This document shows positions 5,346 through 11,604 of a stretch of DNA of 11,774 nucleotides, one piece after another; the stretch's first letter is position 1, and every line of letters begins with the position of its first letter. This stretch comes from Frankiales bacterium (GTDB lineage: Bacteria > Actinomycetota > Actinomycetes > Mycobacteriales > SCTD01). The notes beneath the pieces were generated by a model that saw only the letters and a program-made list of their open reading frames with translations, had not been told where the DNA came from and made no database searches. A program made the translations under genes and the position numbers. Location: positions 1 through 11,774 of the forward strand of contig JAODNF010000288.1 in assembly GCA_025464915.1 (NCBI GenBank), given 5' to 3'.

Positions 5346-6737
5346 CCGCTTCCCACGCGTTCGTTCCAGCCCTGGACCGCGGAGGGGCACGGCGCGGACC
5401 TGCTGCACCGCGCCCTCGCCGTCCTGCTGGACCCGTCCCTCGCCCACGTCGTCGACCTGGTGGCCTGGCCGACCGAGGAGGGCGTGCACGTGGCGGACTC
5501 CCTCGGCCACGTCGTGCTCGGCGGACCGCTGGTCTCCGGCCGCGACCCGGTCGCCGACCAGGACCCGCTGTCGGACGGCTCCTACCCCTACGCCCGGGAG
5601 CGGCTCGAGTCGCTGTTCGCGGAGACCCGTGCCCCGGACCTGGTGGTGGTGCACACCGGAGCCCACCACTGGCCCGAGCGCGGGGGCCACCTCGGCGAGC
5701 ACGGCTCCCTCAACGCGATCCAGTCCCGGGCGCCCCTGCTGCTGTCCGGCGCCGGGGTGACGGCCCGCGGGGTGCTCGACCGCGCGGTGCGCACGGTCGA
5801 TGTCGGGGCCACGCTCGCTGCGCTGGCTTCGGGCTCATGCGACGAGATGGATGGTTCCCCGATCGACCTGGCCGTGCCCACGGGCGGCCGCGTGGTCGGG
5901 CTGCTGTGGGACGGCGCCCAGTGCGCGGACCTGCTTCACCTCGCCGCGACCGGCGAGCTCCCGAACGTCGCCCGGCTGCTGGCCAGGGGCTGCGCGCTGC
6001 GCGGCGGCGCCGTCGCGGAGTTCCCGAGCGTCACCCTCGTCAACCACACCTGTGCGCTCACCGGCGTCGGCCCGGGCCGGCACGGCATCATCAACAACGC
6101 CTACTACGACCGCGAGCTCGGGCGGCAGGTCGTCCCCAACTCCAACGCCACCTGGCACCGGTCGATGGACTGGCTCCGGCCCGGCATCCGCACCGTGTTC
6201 CAGCGCGTGCCCGGACGCACCGCCTGCGTCAACGACCCTGTCGACGTCGGCGCCGACTACTCGACCTTCGACCTGATCCGGAACGGCGGCGGAGCGTCGG
6301 CGATGCTCTCGACCCTGCCCGACCCGTCGACGGACCCGCACGTCAGCGAGGAGTTCCTCGAGAACGCCGACTATGCCTGGGGGTCCCAGGTCGACGGCGC
6401 CGGCCTCGTCCAGGTGCTCGACCTCTGGTCCGCCGAGGACCCGCCGGCGCTCATGTGGTGGAACACCACCCTCACCGACTCGGCCCACCACGCGGGCGGG
6501 CCCTGCTCGCCCATCGCCCGCGCCGGCCTGCGCGACGCCGACGCCCGCCTGGGCGTCTGGCTCGACCTGCTCGAGGAGCGTGGCCTGCTCGAGACGACGA
6601 CCATCCTGCTGACCGCCGACCACGGCATGGAGATGGCCGACCCCACCTGCACCGGTGACTGGGACGTGGCTCTCACGGAGGCGGGCCTCCCCTTCCGCGA
6701 CGAGGCCTACGGCTTCGTCTACCTCGGCGTCACCTGA
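5343..6737 (+). CDS. Alkaline phosphatase superfamily phosphodiesterase/nucleotide pyrophosphatase-like protein, apparently circularly permuted
   Basis: A 464-residue cytoplasmic protein with no signal peptide or membrane helix. From residue 183 it follows the NPP-type order: LLWDG with metal ligand D190; FPSVTLVNHT with probable nucleophile T231; TG..PGRHGI at about 240-249; the NTTLTDSAHH stretch with D379 and H383; and LLTADHGM with D426 and H427. The usual late metal-ligand histidine (HG motif) and the following PLLxSG..DVxxTLaaL strand-helix segment are missing after 427. They appear instead near the N terminus: GEHGSL (H120), APLLLSGAGV (130-139) and RTVDVGATLAAL (150-161). The simplest reading is a permuted AP fold. 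The usual reaction is hydrolysis of phosphate mono- or diesters at a two-metal site; the substrate is not predictable. Start GTG 5343 is supported by the -10 element at 5331 (leaderless). Confidence 0.82.
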   Translation: MPLPTRSFQPWTAEGHGADLLHRALAVLLDPSLAHVVDLVAWPTEEGVHVADSLGHVVLGGPLVSGRDPVADQDPLSDGSYPYARERLESLFAETRAPDLVVVHTGAHHWPERGGHLGEHGSLNAIQSRAPLLLSGAGVTARGVLDRAVRTVDVGATLAALASGSCDEMDGSPIDLAVPTGGRVVGLLWDGAQCADLLHLAATGELPNVARLLARGCALRGGAVAEFPSVTLVNHTCALTGVGPGRHGIINNAYYDRELGRQVVPNSNATWHRSMDWLRPGIRTVFQRVPGRTACVNDPVDVGADYSTFDLIRNGGGASAMLSTLPDPSTDPHVSEEFLENADYAWGSQVDGAGLVQVLDLWSAEDPPALMWWNTTLTDSAHHAGGPCSPIARAGLRDADARLGVWLDLLEERGLLETTTILLTADHGMEMADPTCTGDWDVALTEAGLPFRDEAYGFVYLGVT

Positions 6738-6828
6738 CCCGGCGACGGCCCGCTGCTGGGGCGGTCGGTGAGGCTTGCGTCGTCGGCACCCTGCTGCTTC
6801 TGCGTCACGGGTCGGGCAGCAGCCGCCT

Positions 6829-6908
6829 GGCGCAACGGCAACAGGCTGGGCCCTGTCAGCGACGGCCCGAGCCTGCTCGGGCTCCCGGACGCTCCAGGCC
6901 GTTGCGCT
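6829..6908. other. Structured inverted-repeat element (three-way-junction-like) between convergent genes
   Basis: GCGCAACGGC (6830-6839) pairs perfectly with GCCGTTGCGC (6898-6907), a 10-bp outer stem extendable by one G-T. Inside are two hairpins. ACAGG/CCTGT is 6841-6845 with 6852-6856. A perfect seven-bp stem GCCCGAG/CTCGGGC (6865-6871 with 6876-6882) has a CCTG loop, and may be further clamped by AGCG/CGCT (6858-6861 with 6890-6893). The element sits in the 204-bp gap between the phosphatase stop (6737) and the convergent hydrolase stop (6942). A bidirectional terminator is the plainest explanation, but the nested design is more elaborate than needed. The rest of the gap shows no ORF with a credible start. 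Confidence 0.55.
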
Positions 6909-6941
6909 TCTGTCAGCCGGAGCGGTGGCGGAGGACGGCGG

Positions 6942-7904
6942 TCACGTGGAAGCCGGAGTCGTGGCGCCAAGGGCGGCCACGATCTCGGACGCGATGAGCG
7001 ACACGCAGCGCTCGGAGTCGGGCGTGAGGCGCGCCATGCCCAGGAACCCGTGGGGGACGCCCTTGTAGTCGCGGTGGAGGACCGGGACGCCGGCCTCGCG
7101 AAGCTTGTCCGCGTAGGCGCTGCCGTCCGTGCGCAGGACATCGTGCTCGGCGGTGATGACAAGAGCCGGGGGCAGGCCGGCGTGGTCGGCGTGCAGGACG
7201 CTCACGAGCGGCTCGTCAACCGAGTGGTCCGGCGCGTAGGTGCGAACCATGTGCTCACCCGCGCTGCGCCCGACGCCACCCCTGGCGCGGGTGTCCCAGT
7301 CGGTGGACGCGAGGGTGCCGTCGGTGAACGGGTAGACCAGGGTCTGGTGCCGCAGTCGCGGGCCGCCGTCGTCCCGGGTGAGCAGGGCCAGGGCGGCGGC
7401 GAGGTTCCCGCCGGCGCTGTCGCCCGCCACGGCGATGCGAGTCGCGTCGATGCCGTGCGGGCGGGTGTCGACCATCCACTGCAGCGCGTCGCGGCAGTCC
7501 TCGAGCGGGCCCGGGAAGGGGCACTCGGGGGCGAGGCGGTACTCCACCGACACGACGGGATAGCCGGTACGGGCGCAGAGCGAGCGGACGATCCAGTCGC
7601 ACGCGTCGAGGCCGCCGAGGACGAAGCCCCCGCCGTGGAGGTAGAGGATCGCCGGGCTGCCCTCGGGCGTCCCCGGCCTCCGGTAGGTGCGCACCCGGAC
7701 GGGACCACCGCGAGCGGGGACCTCCGCCATCGCGACCTCGAGCGCCTGGTCGCCCTGGCGGCCCATCCAGACCGGCACCCTCACGGCCTGGCGCTGGGCG
7801 ACGGGCGCGTCGATCTGCTTCAGGGGCGACGGCGCCAGCCCCACCTTCGACAGCGCCTCCCCGAGCCCGAAGACCAGCCGCAGCCGCCGGTTCATCCTGG
7901 CCAT
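6942..7904 (-). CDS. Alpha/beta hydrolase, HSL-family esterase/lipase
   Basis: A 320-residue esterase of the hormone-sensitive-lipase (family IV) group. The oxyanion-hole motif HGGG is at 90-93. YRLAPE (122-127) is the typical family signature. The nucleophile elbow GDSAG holds S163. D255 (TAEHDVLRTD) and H285 (VPHGFL) complete the triad. The protein should hydrolyse short- to medium-chain acyl esters in the cytoplasm, since no signal peptide is seen. The N-terminal 60 residues form the cap. Start ATG 7904 is preceded by GAGGA at seven bases; a second ATG three codons later is less well placed. The gene diverges from an acyl-CoA synthetase with an operator-like palindrome in the shared upstream region, which suggests that released acids are activated by its neighbour. 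The C-terminal tail ATTPAST is unremarkable. Confidence 0.93.
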   Translation of the reverse strand: MARMNRRLRLVFGLGEALSKVGLAPSPLKQIDAPVAQRQAVRVPVWMGRQGDQALEVAMAEVPARGGPVRVRTYRRPGTPEGSPAILYLHGGGFVLGGLDACDWIVRSLCARTGYPVVSVEYRLAPECPFPGPLEDCRDALQWMVDTRPHGIDATRIAVAGDSAGGNLAAALALLTRDDGGPRLRHQTLVYPFTDGTLASTDWDTRARGGVGRSAGEHMVRTYAPDHSVDEPLVSVLHADHAGLPPALVITAEHDVLRTDGSAYADKLREAGVPVLHRDYKGVPHGFLGMARLTPDSERCVSLIASEIVAALGATTPAST

Positions 7905-7953
7905 CGTCCGGTCCTCACGCCATGGGGCCGCGGATCTGGAGAGCCGGCCGATT

Positions 7954-7973
7954 TACAGTCAGTCCAGACTGTA
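7954..7973. promoter_or_regulatory. Operator-like palindrome in the divergent esterase/acyl-CoA synthetase promoter region
   Basis: TACAGTC (7954-7960), a six-base spacer AGTCCA, and GACTGTA (7967-7973) form a perfect 7+6+7 inverted repeat in a locally AT-richer patch. TetR-type regulators bind sites of this size and symmetry, often between divergent genes of lipid metabolism. It lies about 50 bp from the hydrolase ATG and 60 bp from the synthetase GTG. No regulator gene is in the window. Confidence 0.6.
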
Positions 7974-8032
7974 GATGTGCCGCTGCGGTGGTGCAAGAGC
8001 AGCCGGGCGCGACCTGTAGCAAGATCTGCGCT

Positions 8033-9796
8033 GTGACCGACGCCACTCTCCCTGACATCCTGGCCGCCACCGTCGCTGCGCGCGGTGCAGAGGCCGCGTA
8101 CTCCGACCGTCACGCCGACGAGGGCTGGCGGACGCTGACCTGGGCGGCGGTGGTCGGTCAGGCGAAGGCGGTCGCCGGCGCGCTCATCGACCGCGGCGTG
8201 CAGCCGGGCGACACGGTGGCCCTGATGTGCAGCAACCGCGTGGAGCACGTGATCGCGGACCTCGGCGTGGTGCACGCGGGTGCCGTCCCGATGACGATCT
8301 ACGCGACGCTGGCGCCCGAGACGGTCCGCTACATCGCCAACCACGCGCTGCCGACGGCCGTGGTCCTCGAGGGCCAGGACCAGCTGGACCGCTGGACGCT
8401 CGCGCTGCAGGACTGCCCGAGCCTGAAGGTGGTGGCGGTCATCGACGGCACGCCGCTGGACGACCCGCGTGCAGTGACCTTCGAGGAGCTGGCGCAGGGC
8501 ACCACCGACTGCAGCGACCGGGTGGCGGCGATCCGCGCCGACGACCCGCTGACGATCCTCTACACGTCGGGGACCACGGGCGACCCGAAGGGCGTCGTGC
8601 TCACGCACCGCAACGTCCTCACCTCCGTCATCGGCGGGCTCAAGGCCGGCGGCATCGAGGAGCCCGGCGTCTCGATCTCCTACCTGCCCTTCGCCCACAT
8701 CGCCGAGCGCAACCTCGGCATGTACGGGCCGCAGGTCCAGGGCGCCCACGCCTACCTCGTCGATGACCCAGCGGCGCTGCCCGCGACGCTGGGCCAGGTC
8801 CACCCCACGCGCTTCTTCGGCGTCCCCCGGGTCTGGGAGAAGGTCATGGCCGGCGTCTCCGCGCTGCTGGCCGCCAACCCCGACCCGAAGGTCAGCGAGG
8901 CCATGCAGGCCGCCCGCGACTGGACGGCTGCGAAGGAGAACGGCGGCACTCCGTCGGCCGAGCTCCAGGCCGCGTTCGAGCAGGCGGATTCCACTGTGCT
9001 GCAGGGGATCCGGGGCTTCCTCGGGCTCGACAAGCTCGAGTGGGCAGCGTCGGCCGCAGCCCCGATGCCGGTCGAGGTGGCCCGCTTCTTCGCCGGCCTC
9101 GGGATCATCATCTACGACGTCTACGGCATGACCGAGACGACGGGGTCGGTGACGGCCAACGTCCCGACGGCGTTCAAGCTCGGCACCGTGGGCAAGCCGC
9201 TGCCCGGCTGCGAGATCCGGCTGGCGGAGGACGGTGAGATCCAGGTCCGCGGCGCCGTCACGACGCCCGGCTACCTGCACAACCCCGAGGCGACCGCCGC
9301 CCTCATCGACGCCGAGGGCTGGCTGGGCACCGGGGACATCGGCACCCTCGACGAGGACGGCTTCTACGCCGTCGTGGACCGCAAGAAGGAGCTGATCATC
9401 ACCAGCTCCGGCAAGAACATCGCCCCCTCGAACATCGAGAACCTGCTGAAGGAGAGCCCGCTGGTCGGGCACGCCTACGCGGCGGGCGACAACAAGTCGT
9501 ACGTCGTGGCGCTGCTCACCCTCGACCCGGACGTCGCACCTGTGGTGGCTGCCAAGGCCGGCATCGAGGGAACCTCGCTCGCGGAGCTGGCCCAGCACCC
9601 GCAGATCCGCGAGATGGTCGCAGCGGCCATCGAGTCGGCGAACGCCCGGCTGTCGCGCCCGGAGCAGGTGAAGCGCTTCGAGATCCTCGCGACCGAGTGG
9701 ACGGCCGAGAGCGAGGAGCTCACTCCGACGCTGAAGCTGAAGCGGCGGGTCGTCAGCGCCAAGTACGCCGACGTGCTCGACCGCCTCTACGCCTGA
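8033..9796 (+). CDS. Long-chain fatty acid--CoA ligase (AMP-binding, FadD15-like)
   Basis: A 587-residue ANL-superfamily ligase. It adenylates a long-chain fatty acid with ATP and then forms the acyl-CoA thioester. Visible motifs are the P-loop YTSGTTGDPKG from 177, YGMTETTG at 364-371, the GWLGTGDIG stretch with ribose-binding D435, and the hinge DRKKELIITSSGKNIAPSNIE from 449. The C-terminal TPTLKLKRR carries the likely catalytic lysine K568. The insert and the SGKNIAPSNIE signature match the FAA1/FadD15 group active on long chains. GTG 8033 is chosen because MTDATLPDIL is the expected N terminus; an upstream in-frame ATG at 7922 would run through the promoter and the operator palindrome. 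No Shine-Dalgarno precedes the GTG, so the message may be leaderless or poorly led. Divergent from an esterase and probably co-regulated with it. Confidence 0.93.
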   Translation: MTDATLPDILAATVAARGAEAAYSDRHADEGWRTLTWAAVVGQAKAVAGALIDRGVQPGDTVALMCSNRVEHVIADLGVVHAGAVPMTIYATLAPETVRYIANHALPTAVVLEGQDQLDRWTLALQDCPSLKVVAVIDGTPLDDPRAVTFEELAQGTTDCSDRVAAIRADDPLTILYTSGTTGDPKGVVLTHRNVLTSVIGGLKAGGIEEPGVSISYLPFAHIAERNLGMYGPQVQGAHAYLVDDPAALPATLGQVHPTRFFGVPRVWEKVMAGVSALLAANPDPKVSEAMQAARDWTAAKENGGTPSAELQAAFEQADSTVLQGIRGFLGLDKLEWAASAAAPMPVEVARFFAGLGIIIYDVYGMTETTGSVTANVPTAFKLGTVGKPLPGCEIRLAEDGEIQVRGAVTTPGYLHNPEATAALIDAEGWLGTGDIGTLDEDGFYAVVDRKKELIITSSGKNIAPSNIENLLKESPLVGHAYAAGDNKSYVVALLTLDPDVAPVVAAKAGIEGTSLAELAQHPQIREMVAAAIESANARLSRPEQVKRFEILATEWTAESEELTPTLKLKRRVVSAKYADVLDRLYA

Positions 9797-9863
9797 ACGA
9801 CGCGAGCACCGGGGGTCCCGTCACGCCCTTCAGCCGTACCCGGCGGCTGTCGAAGGACAACGA

Positions 9864-10730
9864 GTGAGGCGCGCTCTCCCCTTTGCGCTGGGCACCCTGA
9901 CCTCGGTCGCCCTGCTCGGCTTCGCCCTGCGCGAGTGCCTGGCCACCGTCACCGGTACCTCGGAGCACGAACCCGAGTGGCCGGGCTGGCAGGTCGACGC
10001 GACGCGCTGGAGCCTGCTCGGTCTTGCCCTCGTGCTGGGCCTCGTCGGCTCGGTCCTCACCCTCCGCTTTGCCCGCGCGCTCGAGGGCGAGGGTGTCCTC
10101 CTCGGCGTACCTCTCCTGCTGGGCGGGCTGCTGCTCAGTGCGGCTCCGTCGCAGGGACTGGACGCCGCCGTCGACCAGGCCGGCAGCTTCACCGCGGGCG
10201 CGCAGGCGTGGAAGGTCGAGCAGCAGCAGTACGTCGCCGAGTCCAGGCTGCGCCCGGTCCCGGTCCCCATGCGCAACTACCCGCCGGCACCCGCCGACCT
10301 CTCGGTCTACATCCCGACGGCCGCGGAGCTCGGCCCGGGGTGGTTCGACGGCCAGCGCCCCACGGTGGTCGGCTCGCGCTCGGGGCGCTCGGCGAGCTCG
10401 ATGTTCTCCCAGGCCACCCGCATCCCCGCGGGGTGGAGCTTCGACCGGCTGCTGCTGATCCGGGTCCGTGACTACGCGTCGCCGGACGAGGCGCGTACGA
10501 AGTCCTACGTCGCACCGGCGACGGGCCAGACCGTCACCGCCCACCGCGTGGGCGGTGTGACCTTCGAGCTGCGCAGCTACCCGACCGTCAGCCAGTCGGT
10601 GACGGCCACGGTGCTGCGCGGCGCCCGGCTCTGGACGGTCCACCTCAGCAGCGGTCAGCCGAACGAGCCGCTGAGGGCCGGGGAGCTCGACCAGGTGCTG
10701 CGCGTGATGGCGCCGAGGATCGCCCGGTAG
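9864..10730 (+). CDS. Three-helix membrane protein with extracytoplasmic domain, unknown function
   Basis: A 288-residue protein not assigned to a known family. Hydrophobic segments at about 5-27, 49-70 and 78-94 predict three membrane helices. The basic MRR start and the RFARALEGEG loop are inside, so residues 95-288 lie outside the membrane. The outer part begins with a Gln/Glu-rich helix (AWKVEQQQYVAES), then a proline-rich linker (RPVPVPMRNYPPAP), then a globular portion with AAELGPGWFDGQRP and beta-rich stretches. The L-GPGW element resembles one found in actinobacterial extracytoplasmic sensor-like and lipoprotein domains; this similarity is a recollection, not a search result. Start GTG 9864 is supported by AAGGA (9853-9857) at six bases. 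It lies 67 bp after the acyl-CoA ligase on the same strand, so cotranscription is possible. A role at the envelope is the most that can be said. Confidence 0.72.
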   Translation: MRRALPFALGTLTSVALLGFALRECLATVTGTSEHEPEWPGWQVDATRWSLLGLALVLGLVGSVLTLRFARALEGEGVLLGVPLLLGGLLLSAAPSQGLDAAVDQAGSFTAGAQAWKVEQQQYVAESRLRPVPVPMRNYPPAPADLSVYIPTAAELGPGWFDGQRPTVVGSRSGRSASSMFSQATRIPAGWSFDRLLLIRVRDYASPDEARTKSYVAPATGQTVTAHRVGGVTFELRSYPTVSQSVTATVLRGARLWTVHLSSGQPNEPLRAGELDQVLRVMAPRIAR

Positions 10731-10755
10731 GGCGCTGCTGTTCGCGGTGCACCTC

Positions 10756-10769
10756 GCCGTGCCGACGGC
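10756..10769. terminator. Weak hairpin between convergent genes
   Basis: GCCGT (10756-10760) and ACGGC (10765-10769) pair around a GCCG loop, in the 52-bp gap between the membrane protein stop (10730) and the minus-strand small ORF stop (10783). The stem is short and there is no T tract, so a terminator role is only suggested by position. Confidence 0.25.
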
Positions 10770-10782
10770 TGGCAGACCGCGA

Positions 10783-10875
10783 CTAGAACGGGAGGACGCG
10801 GCCGCTCGGGGTGCGGGTGTCGATCTCGACAGGCAGCTGTGGGTGGCGCGGCTTGGCGATCTGGACTCGCTTCAC
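10783..10875 (-). CDS. Candidate 30-residue small protein with strong Shine-Dalgarno
   Basis: Reading on the minus strand, GTG at 10875 is preceded by GGGAGG five bases upstream, the strongest ribosome binding site in this gap. The peptide is 30 residues, starting MKRVQIAKPRHPQLP and ending RTPSGRVLPF, with a TAG stop at 10783. It is basic, proline-rich, has no cysteine and no membrane segment. The same frame stays open to 10986, but no better start with a ribosome site was seen. Functional assignment is not possible, and coding status rests on the ribosome site and the compact frame only. The 334-bp stretch 10731-11064 otherwise holds two hairpins (10756-10769 and 11016-11056) and nothing else that I can support. 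Confidence 0.45.
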   Translation of the reverse strand: MKRVQIAKPRHPQLPVEIDTRTPSGRVLPF

Positions 10876-11015
10876 GTCCACCTCCCTCACTCGGGAACCA
10901 TGTACCCACCTTCTCGGCATCGTGTGCGCTCCCGATAAGCGTGTCTGTGAAAGTCGTGACACCAACCCGGACGAACCGGACACCACACCCGCCAGGGTGC
11001 GTCCCTGAAACGGCG

Positions 11016-11056
11016 CAGCGCGTGCGGTGGGGGCGCTGCCCTCACCGCACGCGCTG
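11016..11056. terminator. Long GC-rich hairpin downstream of the minus-strand secreted protein
   Basis: AGCGCGTGCGGTG (11017-11029) pairs perfectly with CACCGCACGCGCT (11043-11055). The pairing continues outward by C-G (11016/11056). Inward it continues through a G-T and four G-C pairs (11031-11034 with 11038-11041) to a three-base GCT loop. It begins nine bases beyond the minus-strand stop at 11065, so it most likely ends that transcript. It may also stop any readthrough in the other direction. No long T tract follows. Confidence 0.7.
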
Positions 11057-11064
11057 ACGCAGAC

Positions 11065-11301
11065 CTAGTACGAGGCGCGGTACGCCGCGGTGTCGACCAC
11101 GTCGCAGGACTTCGGGCCGCACGGGATGTCGTCGCAGGACGCTCCCGGGTCGACGTAGTGCGCCAGCCGGCACAGGTAGACGGCCGGGTCCTCGCCCTGC
11201 TGGGGCGTCGGTGGCAGCGGCCGCGCCGCCGTGGCACCGGCGGTGCCGATGAGGACCGTGCCGATGGCGGCGGCGGCGAGGAGGGGGCGGAACAGGCGCA
11301 T
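11065..11301 (-). CDS. Small secreted cysteine-rich protein (78 aa), unknown function
   Basis: A 78-residue protein with a clear signal peptide: MRLFRPLL, a hydrophobic Ala/Ile/Leu core, and a probable cut in AGATAA before RPLPP, at about residue 26. The mature part of about 50 residues begins with a Pro/Gln-rich stretch and then carries four cysteines (C44, C56, C61, C66) in a compact segment, HYVDPGASCDDIPCGPKSCD. This is enough for two disulfides outside the cell. ATG 11301 is preferred over the in-frame GTG at 11331 because the signal peptide starts directly there, although the only Shine-Dalgarno candidate is weak. No family was recognised. A long hairpin follows the stop. The gene is downstream of the dodecin gene on the same strand with a 93-bp gap and is probably separately transcribed. 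Confidence 0.65.
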   Translation of the reverse strand: MRLFRPLLAAAAIGTVLIGTAGATAARPLPPTPQQGEDPAVYLCRLAHYVDPGASCDDIPCGPKSCDVVDTAAYRASY

Positions 11302-11369
11302 GCTGGGCTCGTCTCTCGTGGAGGGGGACACGCGACGGGGTGTGCCGCGAAGGCCGCATCCTGGCAGAG

Positions 11370-11393
11370 CCTCACCGCAGTTCGCGGGGGAGG
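11370..11393 (-). terminator. Candidate terminator after the dodecin gene
   Basis: CCGC (11375-11378) pairs with GCGG (11384-11387) around AGTTC, and CCTC/GAGG (11370-11373 with 11390-11393) can close the base with an internal A/GG mismatch. It starts two bases beyond the dodecin stop at 11395. The stem is moderate and lacks a T tract, so this is a positional inference. Confidence 0.35.
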
Positions 11394-11394
11394 T

Positions 11395-11604
11395 TCAGCC
11401 CTCGAGGCGGAAGCCCACCTTCAGACCGACCTGGAAGGTGAGGGTGCCGTCCGCACCGACGGCCCCGCGCTGCTCGGTGACCTCGAACCACTCGACGTTG
11501 CGGACGGTCTGGCCGACCCGGGCCACGCCGTTCTTGATCGCCTGGGAGACGGACTCCTGCGACGTCCCGACGACCTCGGTGACGCGGTAGATGTGGTCGG
11601 TCAT
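11395..11604 (-). CDS. Dodecin (flavin-binding dodecameric protein)
   Basis: A 69-residue protein with the dodecin layout. A first strand, HIYRVTEVVGTS, is followed by a helix to about residue 31, then VRNVEWFEVTEQRG and a final strand FQVGLKVGFRLEG. W39 and Q58 keep the spacing of the flavin-stacking Trp and flavin-contacting Gln of the haloarchaeal protein (W36, Q55). Dodecins assemble as hollow 12-mers that bind flavins (or CoA in some bacteria) and are thought to store or buffer free flavin. Start ATG 11604 overlaps the upstream sdhB stop codon as ATGA, with GAGGA of the sdhB end serving as ribosome site. This implies translational coupling and production together with the flavin-dependent succinate dehydrogenase operon. 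Confidence 0.93.
   Translation of the reverse strand: MTDHIYRVTEVVGTSQESVSQAIKNGVARVGQTVRNVEWFEVTEQRGAVGADGTLTFQVGLKVGFRLEG

Noticed and set aside
6829..6908. tRNA gene
   Set aside because: The nested stems superficially suggest a cloverleaf, but there is no seven-bp acceptor with CCA-proximal pattern, no TTCGA T-loop and no D-loop GG at the right spacing.
7922..8032. N-terminal extension of the acyl-CoA ligase to ATG 7922
   Set aside because: It would translate the operator palindrome and has no similarity to ligase N termini. GTG 8033 gives the expected MTDATLPDIL.
6768..8036. A 422-residue plus-strand frame over the esterase and intergenic region
   Set aside because: It is antisense to an esterase with an intact catalytic triad and ends inside the ligase start region.
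7892..9598. A 568-residue minus-strand frame opposite the acyl-CoA ligase
   Set aside because: Antisense shadow with low-complexity composition. The plus strand holds every motif of the ligase family.
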